Positions 55,101-63,430 of a DNA stretch of 64,000 bases are shown one piece after another (position 1 is the first letter of the stretch; every line of letters begins with the position of its first letter). Source of the stretch: Gavia stellata (lineage: Eukaryota; Chordata; Aves; Gaviiformes; Gaviidae). The translations under genes were made by a program, and so were the position numbers. The notes under the pieces are model-generated. The model saw only the letters and a program-made list of their open reading frames with translations. It was not told where the DNA came from and did no database searches. Location of the stretch: assembly GCF_030936135.1 (NCBI RefSeq), contig NC_082603.1:19620880-19684879 (forward strand). Reading direction: 5' to 3'.

Positions 55101-57695
55101 CATTTTAGCAAGCAAATTAAAGTACCCACATTCATTAATCACTTAGAAAAATCTTGGCCATTTCGTATGAACAATAAAACAGGTAATTAATTAAATAGTA
55201 GTATTACCTTTTTCTCCATAAACATTAGCCAAACTGTCATTTAAGAGGAAGTTAGGTGTGAAATGGATGTACTGTCCTTTCTCCTTACATCCTCCATACT
55301 GCAAGGTATAAGGATCATCTACATGTTTCATATAAAGGTCTGCTATGATGACATCTGCCTGAAAAAGTAAGACCAAAGTTATACATGATATGGGTATAAG
55401 GAAGAGTTAGGTGATTCTTGTTGAATAAATTCAGTCCTGCAATTTTTTTCATCCTACAAACTCTGTCAACACTTTTGAGTAAGAACTTCCAAGATTAGTC
55501 TTAGATTTTGCTGTGATTTGTAATGTAGCCTTATCAGTCTAGCTTTTCCTTGTTCTAATCCTAAAGAGTTCTCTAAATCTTACCTTATCATATGATTCTT
55601 TTTTTAATCTTGAATAGTTGATGTTTTTCTTCCACGTTTTAGGAATTATAATGTTTACAGACTTGAAGAAAAATCGATGTTTTGTCACTTCAAACAAGTA
55701 ATTAGAAGCATTTTTAATCATGTTCTAGGGAATGAAAGAAAATAGAATATTACTATCAATGTTAATATTAAAAATTTGACTGTATGTGCAATGAATAATT
55801 TAGGCTTATCAAGAAACAGCAGTACAATAAAGTAGAACTAAGTACATAACAAAAATCTAGAAGTATTGCAATCTTCACTAAGAAAATAATAAACAAAGAA
55901 GCTAAGGACTAAGCAGTAATTCTTGGAATCTCTCACCAGTTCTATAGTCCTGCTCTTAATCAGAAATTGTGATAAAATTCACACTCTAGCCTTCATATGA
56001 GATGAAAACTATGAAATACTAAGATTTTACCCTTATATTAATACTGGCCTGACAGCAAGTGTGGGCAAGATTCAACATTGCACCTGCTTTTCATTTATCT
56101 GACTAATGTCATAATTTTTCTGTCAAATTTGCTGTTTCACATGTCTTCTTATTTGTATTATGGCTACTGTATGCTGCCATTACTTTCCTTTCCTCTTGCT
56201 GTTTTTACCACCTCTGTTGGAGTACAGGCATCAGAAAAAGCATTCCCTTTGGTTGTTTTTCTCTCCACTAACAACTAAGTGTTTAGTGAAAAAAAGCCAA
56301 ACATGAAGGAAGGAATTAAAATCTGTCCCACGGGCTTTTCATAAACTAAGAAACAAGCTGTGACAGAGACTTTGGAATCAAATTGCCATGTTAAATGTAC
56401 ACAAAATTCAGCTAAAGGAGATTTCTTGAAAAGATTCAGTTTGCCAGGTCTGAGAGTGATAGTGAGTGCTAACCCATGAGAAATTGAGCAGTAATGGGAT
56501 ATGCCACTTCAGCTGTCCCTATGTGACCCCTTGCCTGCTCTGCGGATAGAACGGAGCAGTTTTAACTAGTTCAAGGGAACTGAAGGAATGATATAAGAGC
56601 AAGTTCTCGTAAGGTCAGCTGTAATGTGAATTTAATAGGTGGTAGGTATCTCACAGTACCAGTAACCATCATTCGTACACTTCTACCCTAAAAAACACTC
56701 AACGGTTTGTCCCTTAATGAAAATGGAGTGATCTAAATTCTACTTATTGTTAAAAAAGGGGACAGTCAGTGACTGATGGTAAAAAGTAACCTATCAGATC
56801 CACGTTTACTTCATGTAAACCTCTTCTCACAAGATGAAAGAAAACTGGAAACGTTAAAAATTTTATGGTATCCCTCGTACTTGATCTTAGGGATGACATG
56901 GGACTGAGATAATCCTACATCAGGGTCTAGCAGGCATTAGACATACTGCAGAACCTGGGCATTTGTCCAAAGTCTCCCGTTCAGCAGGTTTTCTCTAAAA
57001 TTATTTGACTTTGTAGAAAAAAATTTCTTTGCTTTGAGACCTGGCCAGCAACCTATTCTAGGGGAATTTATCCATCGAGGCATCTATATGGATTGGAATG
57101 AAAGTTAAGCCCAGAAATGCCATTAAACCTAACCTTTTTTTTTTAATTTACAATTTTTAAAGGAACATTATGAGACATACTAGCTCATGACAAACAGTAG
57201 TATAATCAATGGCTATTAAACAAGCATTCGTAGGACGTTCTTTCAGGTAAACATAATTTGGAAAGCTACTTAAAAGGAATTTCAGTCTGCCTCCCAACAG
57301 CAATATTACAGCATTGTTTGAAGGAATTAGTGCTTTTAGTAGCAACAACAGATAGCAAGGCAAATGAGAAATTACTAGTTTAGTAACTATGGGATTAATC
57401 CATGAATAATTCCAAACAACAGCAATAAAACCTATTGGCAAGAATGGGAGCTGGACCTGATTCGTGCTACTTTCCAAGCAGAAAAGTCAAATCGCAACTG
57501 CTGAGAAACAATGCATATAAATGCAAATGTTCTTACCATCAAGTTCAGAATGATGTTGGCATCTTCTGGCACCTGGGGATTAATTGCAACAACCAAATCC
57601 TCATAGCCATTCTTATTTAGCCATACCATAGAACCTTTTGCCACATGCAAGAGCTGAAAAGACAGCAAAAATATCAAACTCCCAATCACCCCCAT
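39744..57695 (-). CDS. CLCA1: CLCA family protein, avian CLCA1 type with C-terminal membrane helix, fourteen coding exons
   Basis: Fourteen exons with GT-AG borders join in frame to 2793 bases (930 residues; mammalian members are about 900-945). CLCA proteins are secreted or apical-membrane, self-cleaving regulators of calcium-activated chloride conductance (TMEM16A in mammals). Signal peptide: residues 1 to about 21. Metalloprotease-like motif: His156-Glu-Trp-Ala-His160 with Asp167. VWA domain with complete MIDAS: Asp316, Ser318, Ser320, Thr387, Asp417. A beta-rich region follows, then a fibronectin-III-like segment (about 713-800). A hydrophobic helix spans about 890-914 with a 16-residue cytoplasmic tail. 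The position next to SH3GLB1 and the membrane helix fit the avian gene called CLCA1, which is thought to represent the ancestor of mammalian CLCA1/3/4. CLCA4 would be an equally fair label by function. Family assignment is certain; the orthologue symbol is less so. Confidence 0.93.
40172..41457 (-). other. CLCA1: CLCA1 intron 13
   Basis: AT-rich. It has a CTCTTC-rich patch at about 40728-40765 and T runs at 40914-40924 and 41210-41223. No element recognised. Introns 12 (41686-42585) and 11 (42751-43942) likewise show nothing that I can name. Confidence 0.65.
41458..41685 (-). CDS. CLCA1: CLCA1 coding exon 13 (fibronectin-III-like)
   Basis: Encodes residues 713-788 plus one base. The family signature [20 protein letters not shown] and [13 protein letters not shown] marks the fibronectin-like segment in the small C-terminal fragment. 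Donor GTAAGT. Confidence 0.95.
42586..42750 (-). CDS. CLCA1: CLCA1 coding exon 12 (region of self-cleavage)
   Basis: Encodes residues 658-712 plus one base: [20 protein letters not shown], then [11 protein letters not shown]. In mammalian CLCA1 the self-cleavage occurs in this part of the chain. Acceptor CCGAG, donor GTAAAG. This exon was built from family homology and phase, not from an open frame. Confidence 0.93.
43943..44210 (-). CDS. CLCA1: CLCA1 coding exon 11
   Basis: Encodes residues 569-657 plus one base ([20 protein letters not shown] onwards, ending FELLDNGAG). Conserved beta-sandwich segment with [16 protein letters not shown]. Donor GTAAGG. Confidence 0.95.
44397..44621 (-). CDS. 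CLCA1: CLCA1 coding exon 10
   Basis: Encodes residues 494-568 ([20 protein letters not shown] onwards), the beta-rich segment after the VWA domain. It contains a potential N-glycosylation site NTT. 225 bases, phase 0 at both ends. Confidence 0.94.
45968..46074 (-). CDS. CLCA1: CLCA1 coding exon 9
   Basis: Encodes residues 458-493 ([20 protein letters not shown] onwards). Recognised from the conserved reading GGL..YA....N.LI.AF..I.SG.G...Q.SIQ. It is too short and too interrupted to stand out as an open frame. Acceptor TTTCAG, donor GTCTCA, the least canonical donor of the gene. Confidence 0.92.
47879..48056 (-). CDS. CLCA1: CLCA1 coding exon 8 (VWA domain)
   Basis: Encodes residues 399-457 plus one base. 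[12 protein letters not shown] supplies the MIDAS aspartate (417), and [16 protein letters not shown] is the family signature that ends the VWA domain. Confidence 0.95.
48779..48798. repeat. (ATA)n microsatellite
   Basis: About seven perfect units of a trinucleotide repeat in intron 7 of the CLCA gene. Probably length-variable. Confidence 0.9.
49538..49762 (-). CDS. CLCA1: CLCA1 coding exon 7 (VWA domain)
   Basis: Encodes residues 324-398, including [19 protein letters not shown] and [16 protein letters not shown]. The latter supplies the MIDAS threonine (387). 225 bases, phase 0 at both ends. Acceptor CATACAG, donor GTAAAAT. Confidence 0.95.
49763..51537 (-). other. CLCA1: CLCA1 intron 6
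   Basis: AT-rich intron between the two VWA-coding exons. Short open frames at 49881-50078 and 50557-50811 (minus) match nothing I know and have no exon-like borders. Confidence 0.6.
51538..51765 (-). CDS. CLCA1: CLCA1 coding exon 6 (start of VWA domain)
   Basis: Encodes residues 248-323. It ends with [12 protein letters not shown], so the DxSxS part of the metal-ion-dependent adhesion site is intact. 228 bases, phase 0 at both ends. Confidence 0.95.
52325..52857. mobile_element. Degraded ERV LTR in CLCA1 intron 5
   Basis: The block opens with GGTTAACCCCAGTGGGCAG, then a pyrimidine-rich stretch, an A-rich centre, CAATCACTCACCACTTCC, TTTGGGTCATCTGCC and a terminal part with AAAACACAGCACCATATG. 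This order of landmarks is that of a common avian LTR. It differs from the element at 33670 and is more decayed. No internal retroviral sequence is present. Orientation is uncertain. Confidence 0.65.
52858..53539 (-). other. CLCA1: Remainder of CLCA1 intron 5
   Basis: Holds a 152-codon minus-strand open frame (52861-53319) with no recognisable domain or homology. It lies directly against the LTR, so it may be part of an older insertion. Nothing else seen. Confidence 0.5.
53540..53711 (-). CDS. CLCA1: CLCA1 coding exon 5 (cysteine-rich)
   Basis: Encodes residues 190-247, a Cys-rich segment ([19 protein letters not shown], then YEKGCLF) that follows the protease-like motif in all CLCA proteins. 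Acceptor CTTAG, donor GTAAGT. Confidence 0.93.
54439..54556 (-). CDS. CLCA1: CLCA1 coding exon 4 (HExxH motif)
   Basis: Encodes residues 151-189 plus two bases. It carries [15 protein letters not shown], the zinc-binding HExxH of the CLCA protease-like domain with the downstream Asp167. In mammalian CLCA proteins this domain is needed for self-cleavage. Acceptor AAAAG, donor GTATCA. Confidence 0.95.
55208..55358 (-). CDS. CLCA1: CLCA1 coding exon 3
   Basis: Encodes residues 101-150 plus one base ([20 protein letters not shown] onwards), just before the metalloprotease-like motif. Acceptor TTTCAG, donor GTAATA. Confidence 0.94.
55584..55724 (-). CDS. CLCA1: CLCA1 coding exon 2
   Basis: Encodes residues 54-100 ([20 protein letters not shown] onwards, containing IIIPKTWK), the N-terminal CLCA domain. 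141 bases, phase 0 at both ends. Acceptor CCCTAG, donor GTAAGA. Confidence 0.94.
57537..57695 (-). CDS. CLCA1: CLCA1 coding exon 1 (signal peptide)
   Basis: Encodes residues 1-53. Residues 1-21 form a hydrophobic signal peptide ([20 protein letters not shown]), followed by the family-typical [19 protein letters not shown]. The ATG lies about 55 bases downstream of a TATA box. Ends in phase 0 at GTAAGAA. Confidence 0.94.
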
Positions 57696-57749
57696 TACTT
57701 GTCCCTGTCTGTGAGGTTCTTTGTTAGAAAAGCGATGGCTTATCAGTCT

Positions 57750-57757
57750 TATTTATA
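57750..57757 (-). promoter_or_regulatory. CLCA1: TATA box of the CLCA gene
   Basis: TATAAATA on the minus strand, 55 bases upstream of the start codon. The expected start of transcription is near 57725, giving a 5' UTR of about 30 bases. A CACGTG E-box (57762-57767) lies immediately upstream and a GATA-type TGATAA (57740-57745) immediately downstream. A TATA promoter fits a tissue-restricted gene and contrasts with the CpG island of SH3GLB1. Confidence 0.7.
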
Positions 57758-57824
57758 TGCCCACGTGTCGGGCGTGAGAAGACTTCATTAGGGTAATCCA
57801 GGATAGTTCCCCGCCCCCATCCAC

Positions 57825-57960
57825 GTATGTAGAGTCCCAAGCACATCTTCTTGTTACAGCAAAATGGGATAGTTTGCTGCTTCCCTTCCAAAGTATGTAG
57901 AGTCCCAAACGTGTCTTATCTCGTTGTCATAGTAACTCTGGGTGGTTTGCTTCCCCCCCA
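57825..57960. repeat. 68-bp imperfect tandem repeat in the CLCA promoter
   Basis: GTATGTAGAGTCCCAA occurs at 57825-57840 and again at 57893-57908, exactly 68 bases apart. Related sequence follows each copy, ending in a GTTTGCTGCTTCCC-like segment. A partial further copy (GGATAGTTCCCC) precedes the first at about 57800-57824. The array starts about 130 bases upstream of the start codon. Confidence 0.8.
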
Positions 57961-59791
57961 TTGCACGGCTGCCAACATGACCACCAGCTGCGGATGTCAG
58001 CATTTGGACAACAGGACCTGCATTACATCATCAAGTTCGTTAATGAGCCGAACAAGACATTGCCTATGTATGATATGTTAATCAGCGCAAGTTTTATTAT
58101 CCACCCGTATGGCACTTTCCCTTGAGCTTCACTCCCGAGCAGGGCTCCACTGCGTCTCGTCCTCATTTTGATTAGTGTCGGTGTTGCAGTGCTCCCACCG
58201 TGGTAACACTACGCTTTCCATAAAGCCAAAGCTTTCACTCGCTGAGTGTTGTGCCTCGTCCCTGAGGGATTTGCACCTGCTCTTTGCTCCTAACACCACC
58301 TTTGTGTTGAAAAGAGGTGTAACAGTTTGCAACAAGACACTGATGTTCTATGCAAGTACAGTTATCTCGGATATGTTGGCTGCATTTAATTACATGTTAA
58401 TTTTAGGAGGAAATACTTGATATTTTATTGTGAACTACAAAAAAACAGTTTCATTTTCTTATGCCTCTTCAGGTGATCTATGCTGTTATTCATTTTAGAA
58501 GAGAGAAATAATGGCAAAAACACAATTGGAATTTCCTGGGATAAAAATCTGAACAATGCAATAATTATAGAATACTGAATTGAAACAATAGAGAAAGCAA
58601 GATCAGATCAGTGTGAAATTTATCCGGGCACATGCATTTGAAAGTACTTCAGGCTGAAGATTTAGCTCCATCTGTTTTCCTAGTGTATCAAAAAATAACT
58701 GCTGATGGTCATGGTATGAAATTTTATTATCTCACTTTTTCTGAAAAGTTGGCCGGAAAAGTTAGCTAAATTCTTCTGCGGGTGGTTTCGGTTGGGTTTT
58801 TTTAATATCAATATGAAATAATGATTGTTTTGAATTTGTCTTTAGCAGTCACTGAAGCCTTGGAAATAGAAACAACCAATTCCTTTTTAAACACCTCCGC
58901 ACTATTGCTTAGCAAAGCTTTTTAACTTTAACATATGTGTTAGCTATCATTCAAACTTTTGATCTCTTTCAAAATACTTTCATTTCATAATACTTTCAAA
59001 CCACTACTTACTTAGTTTCACTTGTTAGTTCAGCTACTGGGAAAAATAAATGCAGCATGGTGGATAGATCTGTAAAAAACTTTATTACCTAAACTGAGTA
59101 CTTGAATGATTAAATTTCTCACAGCACTGCACTGAAATGAATACATGGTGGCAGTCATCATGAACCCACACTGAACTTTCTCAGTATTTCTGACTTCACT
59201 GAATTTGACCTTACACTTGAAGGAAAGTAAGTAAAGTAAAGGAGTAAAATTTCTATTTCTTGTCCAAATTTGATGTTTCTTTCCACTCTTTCTTTACATT
59301 CACAGAGTATATGTCTCTCTTCCATGAATAGCAAAATACTACAACATAGTGAAAGTGAGCCTCCCATCAAAATTGGAAGAAGCTCTTTCTAAAAACATAT
59401 TGGCTAATTCCATTTAAAATCTTTGCAAGAGCAGAGCAAGAATAAAGCCCTGGAACCACTGCACAAAATTCCCACTGGTGTCAGTGACACTAAACTCCAT
59501 TACAGATCCTGTGTTGTGTGAGGTGTATCACACTGAATTACTAGAATAGCACATTTAAGCCGTTTATAGTTAACAAAAATTTGATTAATGATGAAGAATG
59601 AGAAATGTTTAGTCTTCAGTTTCTGCCACAAAGCACAGACAAAAACTGAGCTGGCACTTGTAGAGGTGCTTCCAGATGCACCAAAATACTGTTGATAAAG
59701 GCTGGGAGCTCACTTAAAATGCCCACAGAAAATGTATTCATTTTGCAATTTCACCTTGGGCAAGAGGCAGGAGAGCAAGAGAAAAACATAC
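57961..59791. other. Spacer between the CLCA gene and the upstream CLCA relic
   Basis: No coding exon found. The first 400 bases (to about 58360) are richer in CpG than the surroundings, and the rest is AT-rich. I looked here for a relic of the last CLCA exon (membrane helix) and found none. Confidence 0.6.
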
Positions 59792-60025
59792 CTTGTCCTT
59801 CATCAAAATAATTTCCTGAGGCAGCCCATGATAAAACGACCTTATCTTCTATTCTGGCATCAAGATCAACGATTTTACATGGTGGAAACAGATCAGCCTT
59901 AGGTCCCATTGGAACTGCAGATATTACGAAGGAGCCTCCTGCAGCTGTTCTATGGAAACCTCCTCTTCTGATCTGAATATCATTTTTAATAGCTGAGGGT
60001 CTTGATGGGTTCATCTTGATTTTAC
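59792..60025 (-). pseudogene. CLCA relic, exon 13 equivalent (open)
   Basis: Fully open for 78 codons with AG acceptor and GTATG donor. Contains FPPCKIVDLDARIEDKVVLS and WAASGNYFDEGQG. Two codons longer than the intact gene's exon 13, same phase. It preserves the older family reading MNPSRPSAIKNDIQ. Confidence 0.9.
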
Positions 60026-60601
60026 CTAAAGCATTAAAAAATGGTGATTAATCTTAACTATGTGCATACTCTTGTAGTATGCAGGTGACCTGAACTTCAC
60101 CTCATTTATATGGTTTTAAATCTGAAAAACCCATTAACCTCAATTAAGTACAATAATTTCTACTGCAATAGCTATTTCTTTACAGTTTCAAGAGTGCTAA
60201 TTACTGAGAAAGCTAATATGAAATTGAAGTAACTGTTACTTGTTATAAAATAATTACAGGAGAGTTTAATTTACTAGAACTTCAACAGTTCTTAATTTAA
60301 GATGACTGATTATAGTACTCTAGTAAATAAATCTACAGTTATTCTTTTCACAGTCAAAACACAAAATCCAGTCTATCTGTATTACATAGCTACTGCTCTA
60401 TTATAGCTGTTTACAGTCTACTTTAAATATACCTCTGGGGAATACTGACTTTTCAGGTTTTGAAAAGCATTCAAAACTAAATACCTCTTAGCTGGGCTGT
60501 TGTTGCTCTACTTCCTACTTTTAGTACTTATGAAGGGACTTGATGTATACAGGTGCTGGAATACGTAGCTGCATAATTTTATCGGCATTACTTTGCTGTA
60601 C

Positions 60602-60769
60602 CATTTTCTACATAATGTGGTATAGACATGGCATGACTCTATGCCATTGCAGTTTGTGGCACAATAGTTCTGTTAGTTTGGATGTGAACTTTCAGGCTGT
60701 ATCTGCCATTCTCAGGGAAAGCAAACAATTACTTGGAATAGGTCCCATCATTCTTAACAATGTCAGAAC
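60602..60769 (-). pseudogene. CLCA relic, exon 12 equivalent with two stops
   Basis: Reads GSDIVKNDGTYSK, stop, LFAFPENGRYSLKV, then a second in-frame stop before IPHYVENG. The first stop (TAA) stands where the family has the Tyr of SRYF. AG acceptor and GT donor remain. 168 bases against 165 in the intact gene. Confidence 0.9.
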
Positions 60770-61029
60770 CTAGATATAAAAATGACATAAATTACCGTGA
60801 AACAAAAATGGTTGTGTTTATTTATGCTTTCTAGGTTAATTTATCTAGAATACAAGAATAACAGGAAAATTATTCTCTGATATGCAATCTGTGCAGCCCC
60901 TCTGGCTTTGATGGTATGTTAAAACTGTTAGAGAAGACTGCAGTCTGAAGTTAGGATGCCTTTTTGTACTGTGTTTTAACTCAAGAAAATGCTAATTTCT
61001 TAGCAAAATCATCTATTATTTAATTATAA

Positions 61030-61162
61030 AGATAAAGAATAGATTATTTTCAAAATCTGTAAAGTTTTTAATTACTTCCCGTGTGCTTCTGTAGTCTCGC
61101 ATTCAGTTCTGCAGATTGGGTTCTTCTCTGTTCTGGTTATGCTCATTACAGAATTCAGCCAC
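61030..61162 (-). pseudogene. CLCA relic, truncated exon 6 equivalent
   Basis: Reads VAEFCNEHNQNREEPNLQN, stop (TGA), then RSTREVIKNFTDFENN. Homology ends there. The second half, which in the intact gene carries the VWA DxSxS motif, is absent, and no donor site is recognisable. Confidence 0.88.
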
Positions 61163-61433
61163 CTACAATGATAAAACAATAGACAAAAATCAGAAGTAAG
61201 CAACAGAAGAGTAACAAATAAAAATAGGGATGGAAATAAATCTTCACTGCTGATTTGTATAGTTGAGACATCAGCTGATGGTAAACTTCATTTTACATTA
61301 ATAACAGTATGCATTACAGTTCATTTACTTACATAAAAGTTGAAATAAATGTTACATTTCAAAAAGAAGGATATAGCAAATTTTATAACAGTATGTTTCA
61401 TTGAAAGAAATCTTTTCTTATGTTTGTACTTAC

Positions 61434-61602
61434 AGATTATAAACTTTGCATATACATTATTGACGATTCTGCAGTTTGACTTCTTTCATAAATAAAGGCA
61501 CACGTTTCCTTAAAAAGCCATGTTAGCCTGTTAACGACACAATTACCTTCAGCGAAGGAATTTTTTTCACAGCTATAGATGCCAGTAAGATCAGAGGAAC
61601 AC
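61434..61602 (-). pseudogene. CLCA relic, exon 5 equivalent with a stop
   Basis: Starts CSSDLTGIYSCEKNSFAEGN and aligns with the Cys-rich exon. Some conserved residues are changed (YEKGC reads FKETC). A TAA stop lies two codons before the GTAAGT donor. 169 bases against 172. Confidence 0.88.
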
Positions 61603-63311
61603 CTAAGGGTAAAACAGAACACATTGCCACTTAAAAGCCCTATCTGAATATAGTGCTGACATTAACGGTGCTTGGAGTGTAGTCTGAACTCTGCCCATGT
61701 AAAACCATTATCCTTGTAAAAAGAAGATATGAATATACATTGCAAAGTGACACAAATAATAATAATTGATTTGTTTACTTCTCCATCACTTCAGTCTATT
61801 GCCTGAGTAAAAATGTTACAGTTACAGATTTAAACTTTACAATTGCAGAAGTAGTCTTATAAATTCAGTAGTTACCACTTCCAAATGCTGCTGTACCCTG
61901 GAAAATGCCTGTTAAATGGCTTCCTGGTTTACCTTATGTACAGGCATTTGGGCAGTGAGTTGCAGGTCAAATATGCTGTAATAAAACTTTTTTTCTCGAG
62001 GTCCATTGGCGATATGGACAGAGAGGAAAAGCAGATAGTGAGCCAGGCGCTTCTGCAGTGCTGAGAGCATGGGATGAAGTTGTGCAGAGGTAGCAAAGAT
62101 TAAAAAAATGAGTTTGATGCAAGAGAGACCCAGAAGCTTAATAGGAAAGCCCCAAAGTTGCAGTGTACTCAGAGAAGAGAGAGGTGAGAAGAGGAGGAAA
62201 AGCTTAGACAGCCGCGGTGAGCAGGGGGAAGGAGTATTTCTGTGCAAGCACCATTTCCTCTCCGGTGGCAGAGCACAGAAGTGATTAAGTCTCTGGTGCC
62301 AGTTCAGAAGAAGGTAATGCCCATGAACACTGCCAAACCATCAACCACAGAAACGTGTAACGATGAATACAGAGAAATTCACATGGTCTATTCATAAAGT
62401 AGGAAAGATATTTAATGAGCGATAAAAAAGGACTGGAAGAAAAAGGGGTATCTCAAAAGCTTATAGATAAAGACCAGTCAGGTTTCTAAAGCCTGCCACA
62501 AAGGGCTTGTAGAAGGAGGAAAATGCTGAATTACTTTGTAACTTTAACCTGATTCTGCCCAGTTGCATAGGTCTGTCACTGCCATACTCATCAAATGCCC
62601 CCACTGAAGGCGGGCCCTGAAGATTCTGCCTGCAGGGAGAATGGAATGGCAAATGCATCGTAACTAAAAAACAAAATGGCAAAAACATGGTAACTGTAGT
62701 AAGCCATTATATGACTGTATGCAAAATTAGTCAGCAAAATTATATGGTGGACTTTCCAAACAGCAACTTTCCAGCAACACTCGACCTTAGGCAGTTTTAA
62801 TATCAAGTAATTAACTTTTGTGGCTAAGTGTGACTAATTTTAAATAACACCATTTGAAGGCCTTAGCTTTTATGTCTTTTAAAATTGGCTTCTTTTACCA
62901 TTAGGTATTGGAACTTGAATTCTGTCTCTACAAATGTATGATAAAACAGCGATGCTTTTTAATATACACTTACATTTTAATATACACTTACCTGAGGGTA
63001 AATCACGCATCAAATTGTAATTTAGTATTTGTCATTGTAAGTGGAACTAAGCTCAACAAACCAATGCTTCATTTTCCATTAGACACACTACTAAGGGTTT
63101 AGGAACAAAAGGCTACCTTTATACATTTAGCACAGGTTTTGCACAGCAGTACATGCTACCAAGATGTGTGGGAAGCATACAGGAAAGGTTAAACAACACA
63201 TGCTCCATGTTCTTCAGTCTTTTGTTGTAGACAACTAAGGGCAAACCAGAAAAGTAAAATGGTTTAGGGAATTTACTCTGTGAGCCTTAGATGTCTATCA
63301 AATAATCATTT
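61603..63311 (-). other. Introns of the CLCA relic
   Basis: Sequence around the exon 4 remnant. It includes a minus-strand open frame at 61912-62247 without recognisable homology. No mobile element identified. Confidence 0.5.
62549..62629 (-). pseudogene. CLCA relic, exon 4 equivalent lacking HExxH
   Basis: 81 bases against 118. GRIF is followed directly by RARLQWG, so the segment coding VHE is gone and the flanking Trp and second His have become Arg. A one-base deletion precedes FDEYGSDRPMQLGRIR. CTGCAG acceptor kept. The metalloprotease-like site cannot be formed. Confidence 0.85.
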
Positions 63312-63430
63312 ACTAGGAACTTGAGTGTGAAATTGATATATATTCCCATTTGTCCACCCGCTTCATGTTGTAGAATGTACAAGTCATCACCATGTTTCCT
63401 TCTTGTAGAGAACAGCAGGTGTCCGAAGGA
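63312..63430 (-). pseudogene. CLCA relic, exon 3 equivalent, frameshifted
   Basis: RKHGDDLYILQHEAGGQMGI, then YINFTLKFL and a stop, align with [20 protein letters not shown] of the intact exon 3. The LY that should precede it lies in another frame (net insertion of about four bases). The 5' border is not clear. Confidence 0.75.

Larger units (their letters stand above)
53712..57536 (-). other. CLCA1: CLCA1 introns 4 to 1
   Basis: Apart from exons 4, 3 and 2 this is AT-rich non-coding sequence. Intron 1 (55725-57536) is the longest of the four. No repeats or RNA genes recognised. Confidence 0.65.
59792..63430 (-). pseudogene. Decayed tandem copy of a CLCA gene
   Basis: Six exon remnants, equivalent to exons 3, 4, 5, 6, 12 and 13 of the adjacent CLCA gene, lie in the right order and strand. 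Most keep GT-AG borders and matching phases, so this is a DNA duplicate and not a retrocopy. Damage seen: a frameshift and stop in exon 3, loss of the HExxH motif and a frameshift in exon 4, stops in exons 5, 6 and 12, and no trace of exons 7-11 between 60770 and 61030. Only exon 13 is open throughout. Exons 1-2, if present, lie beyond the window, and no exon 14 was found. A functional protein is excluded unless the assembly is wrong. Its parent could be avian CLCA1 or a separate CLCA lineage lost in birds. Confidence 0.9.

Noticed and set aside
58400-59791. Search for a last-exon relic of the dead CLCA copy
   Set aside because: No stretch on the minus strand resembled the LIPKEA, NIAQV or membrane-helix segments, so none is claimed.
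59792-63430. Second CLCA copy considered as a working gene with sequencing errors
   Set aside because: Independent stops in exons 5, 6 and 12, frameshifts in exons 3 and 4, and the loss of five exons are too many to be read errors.
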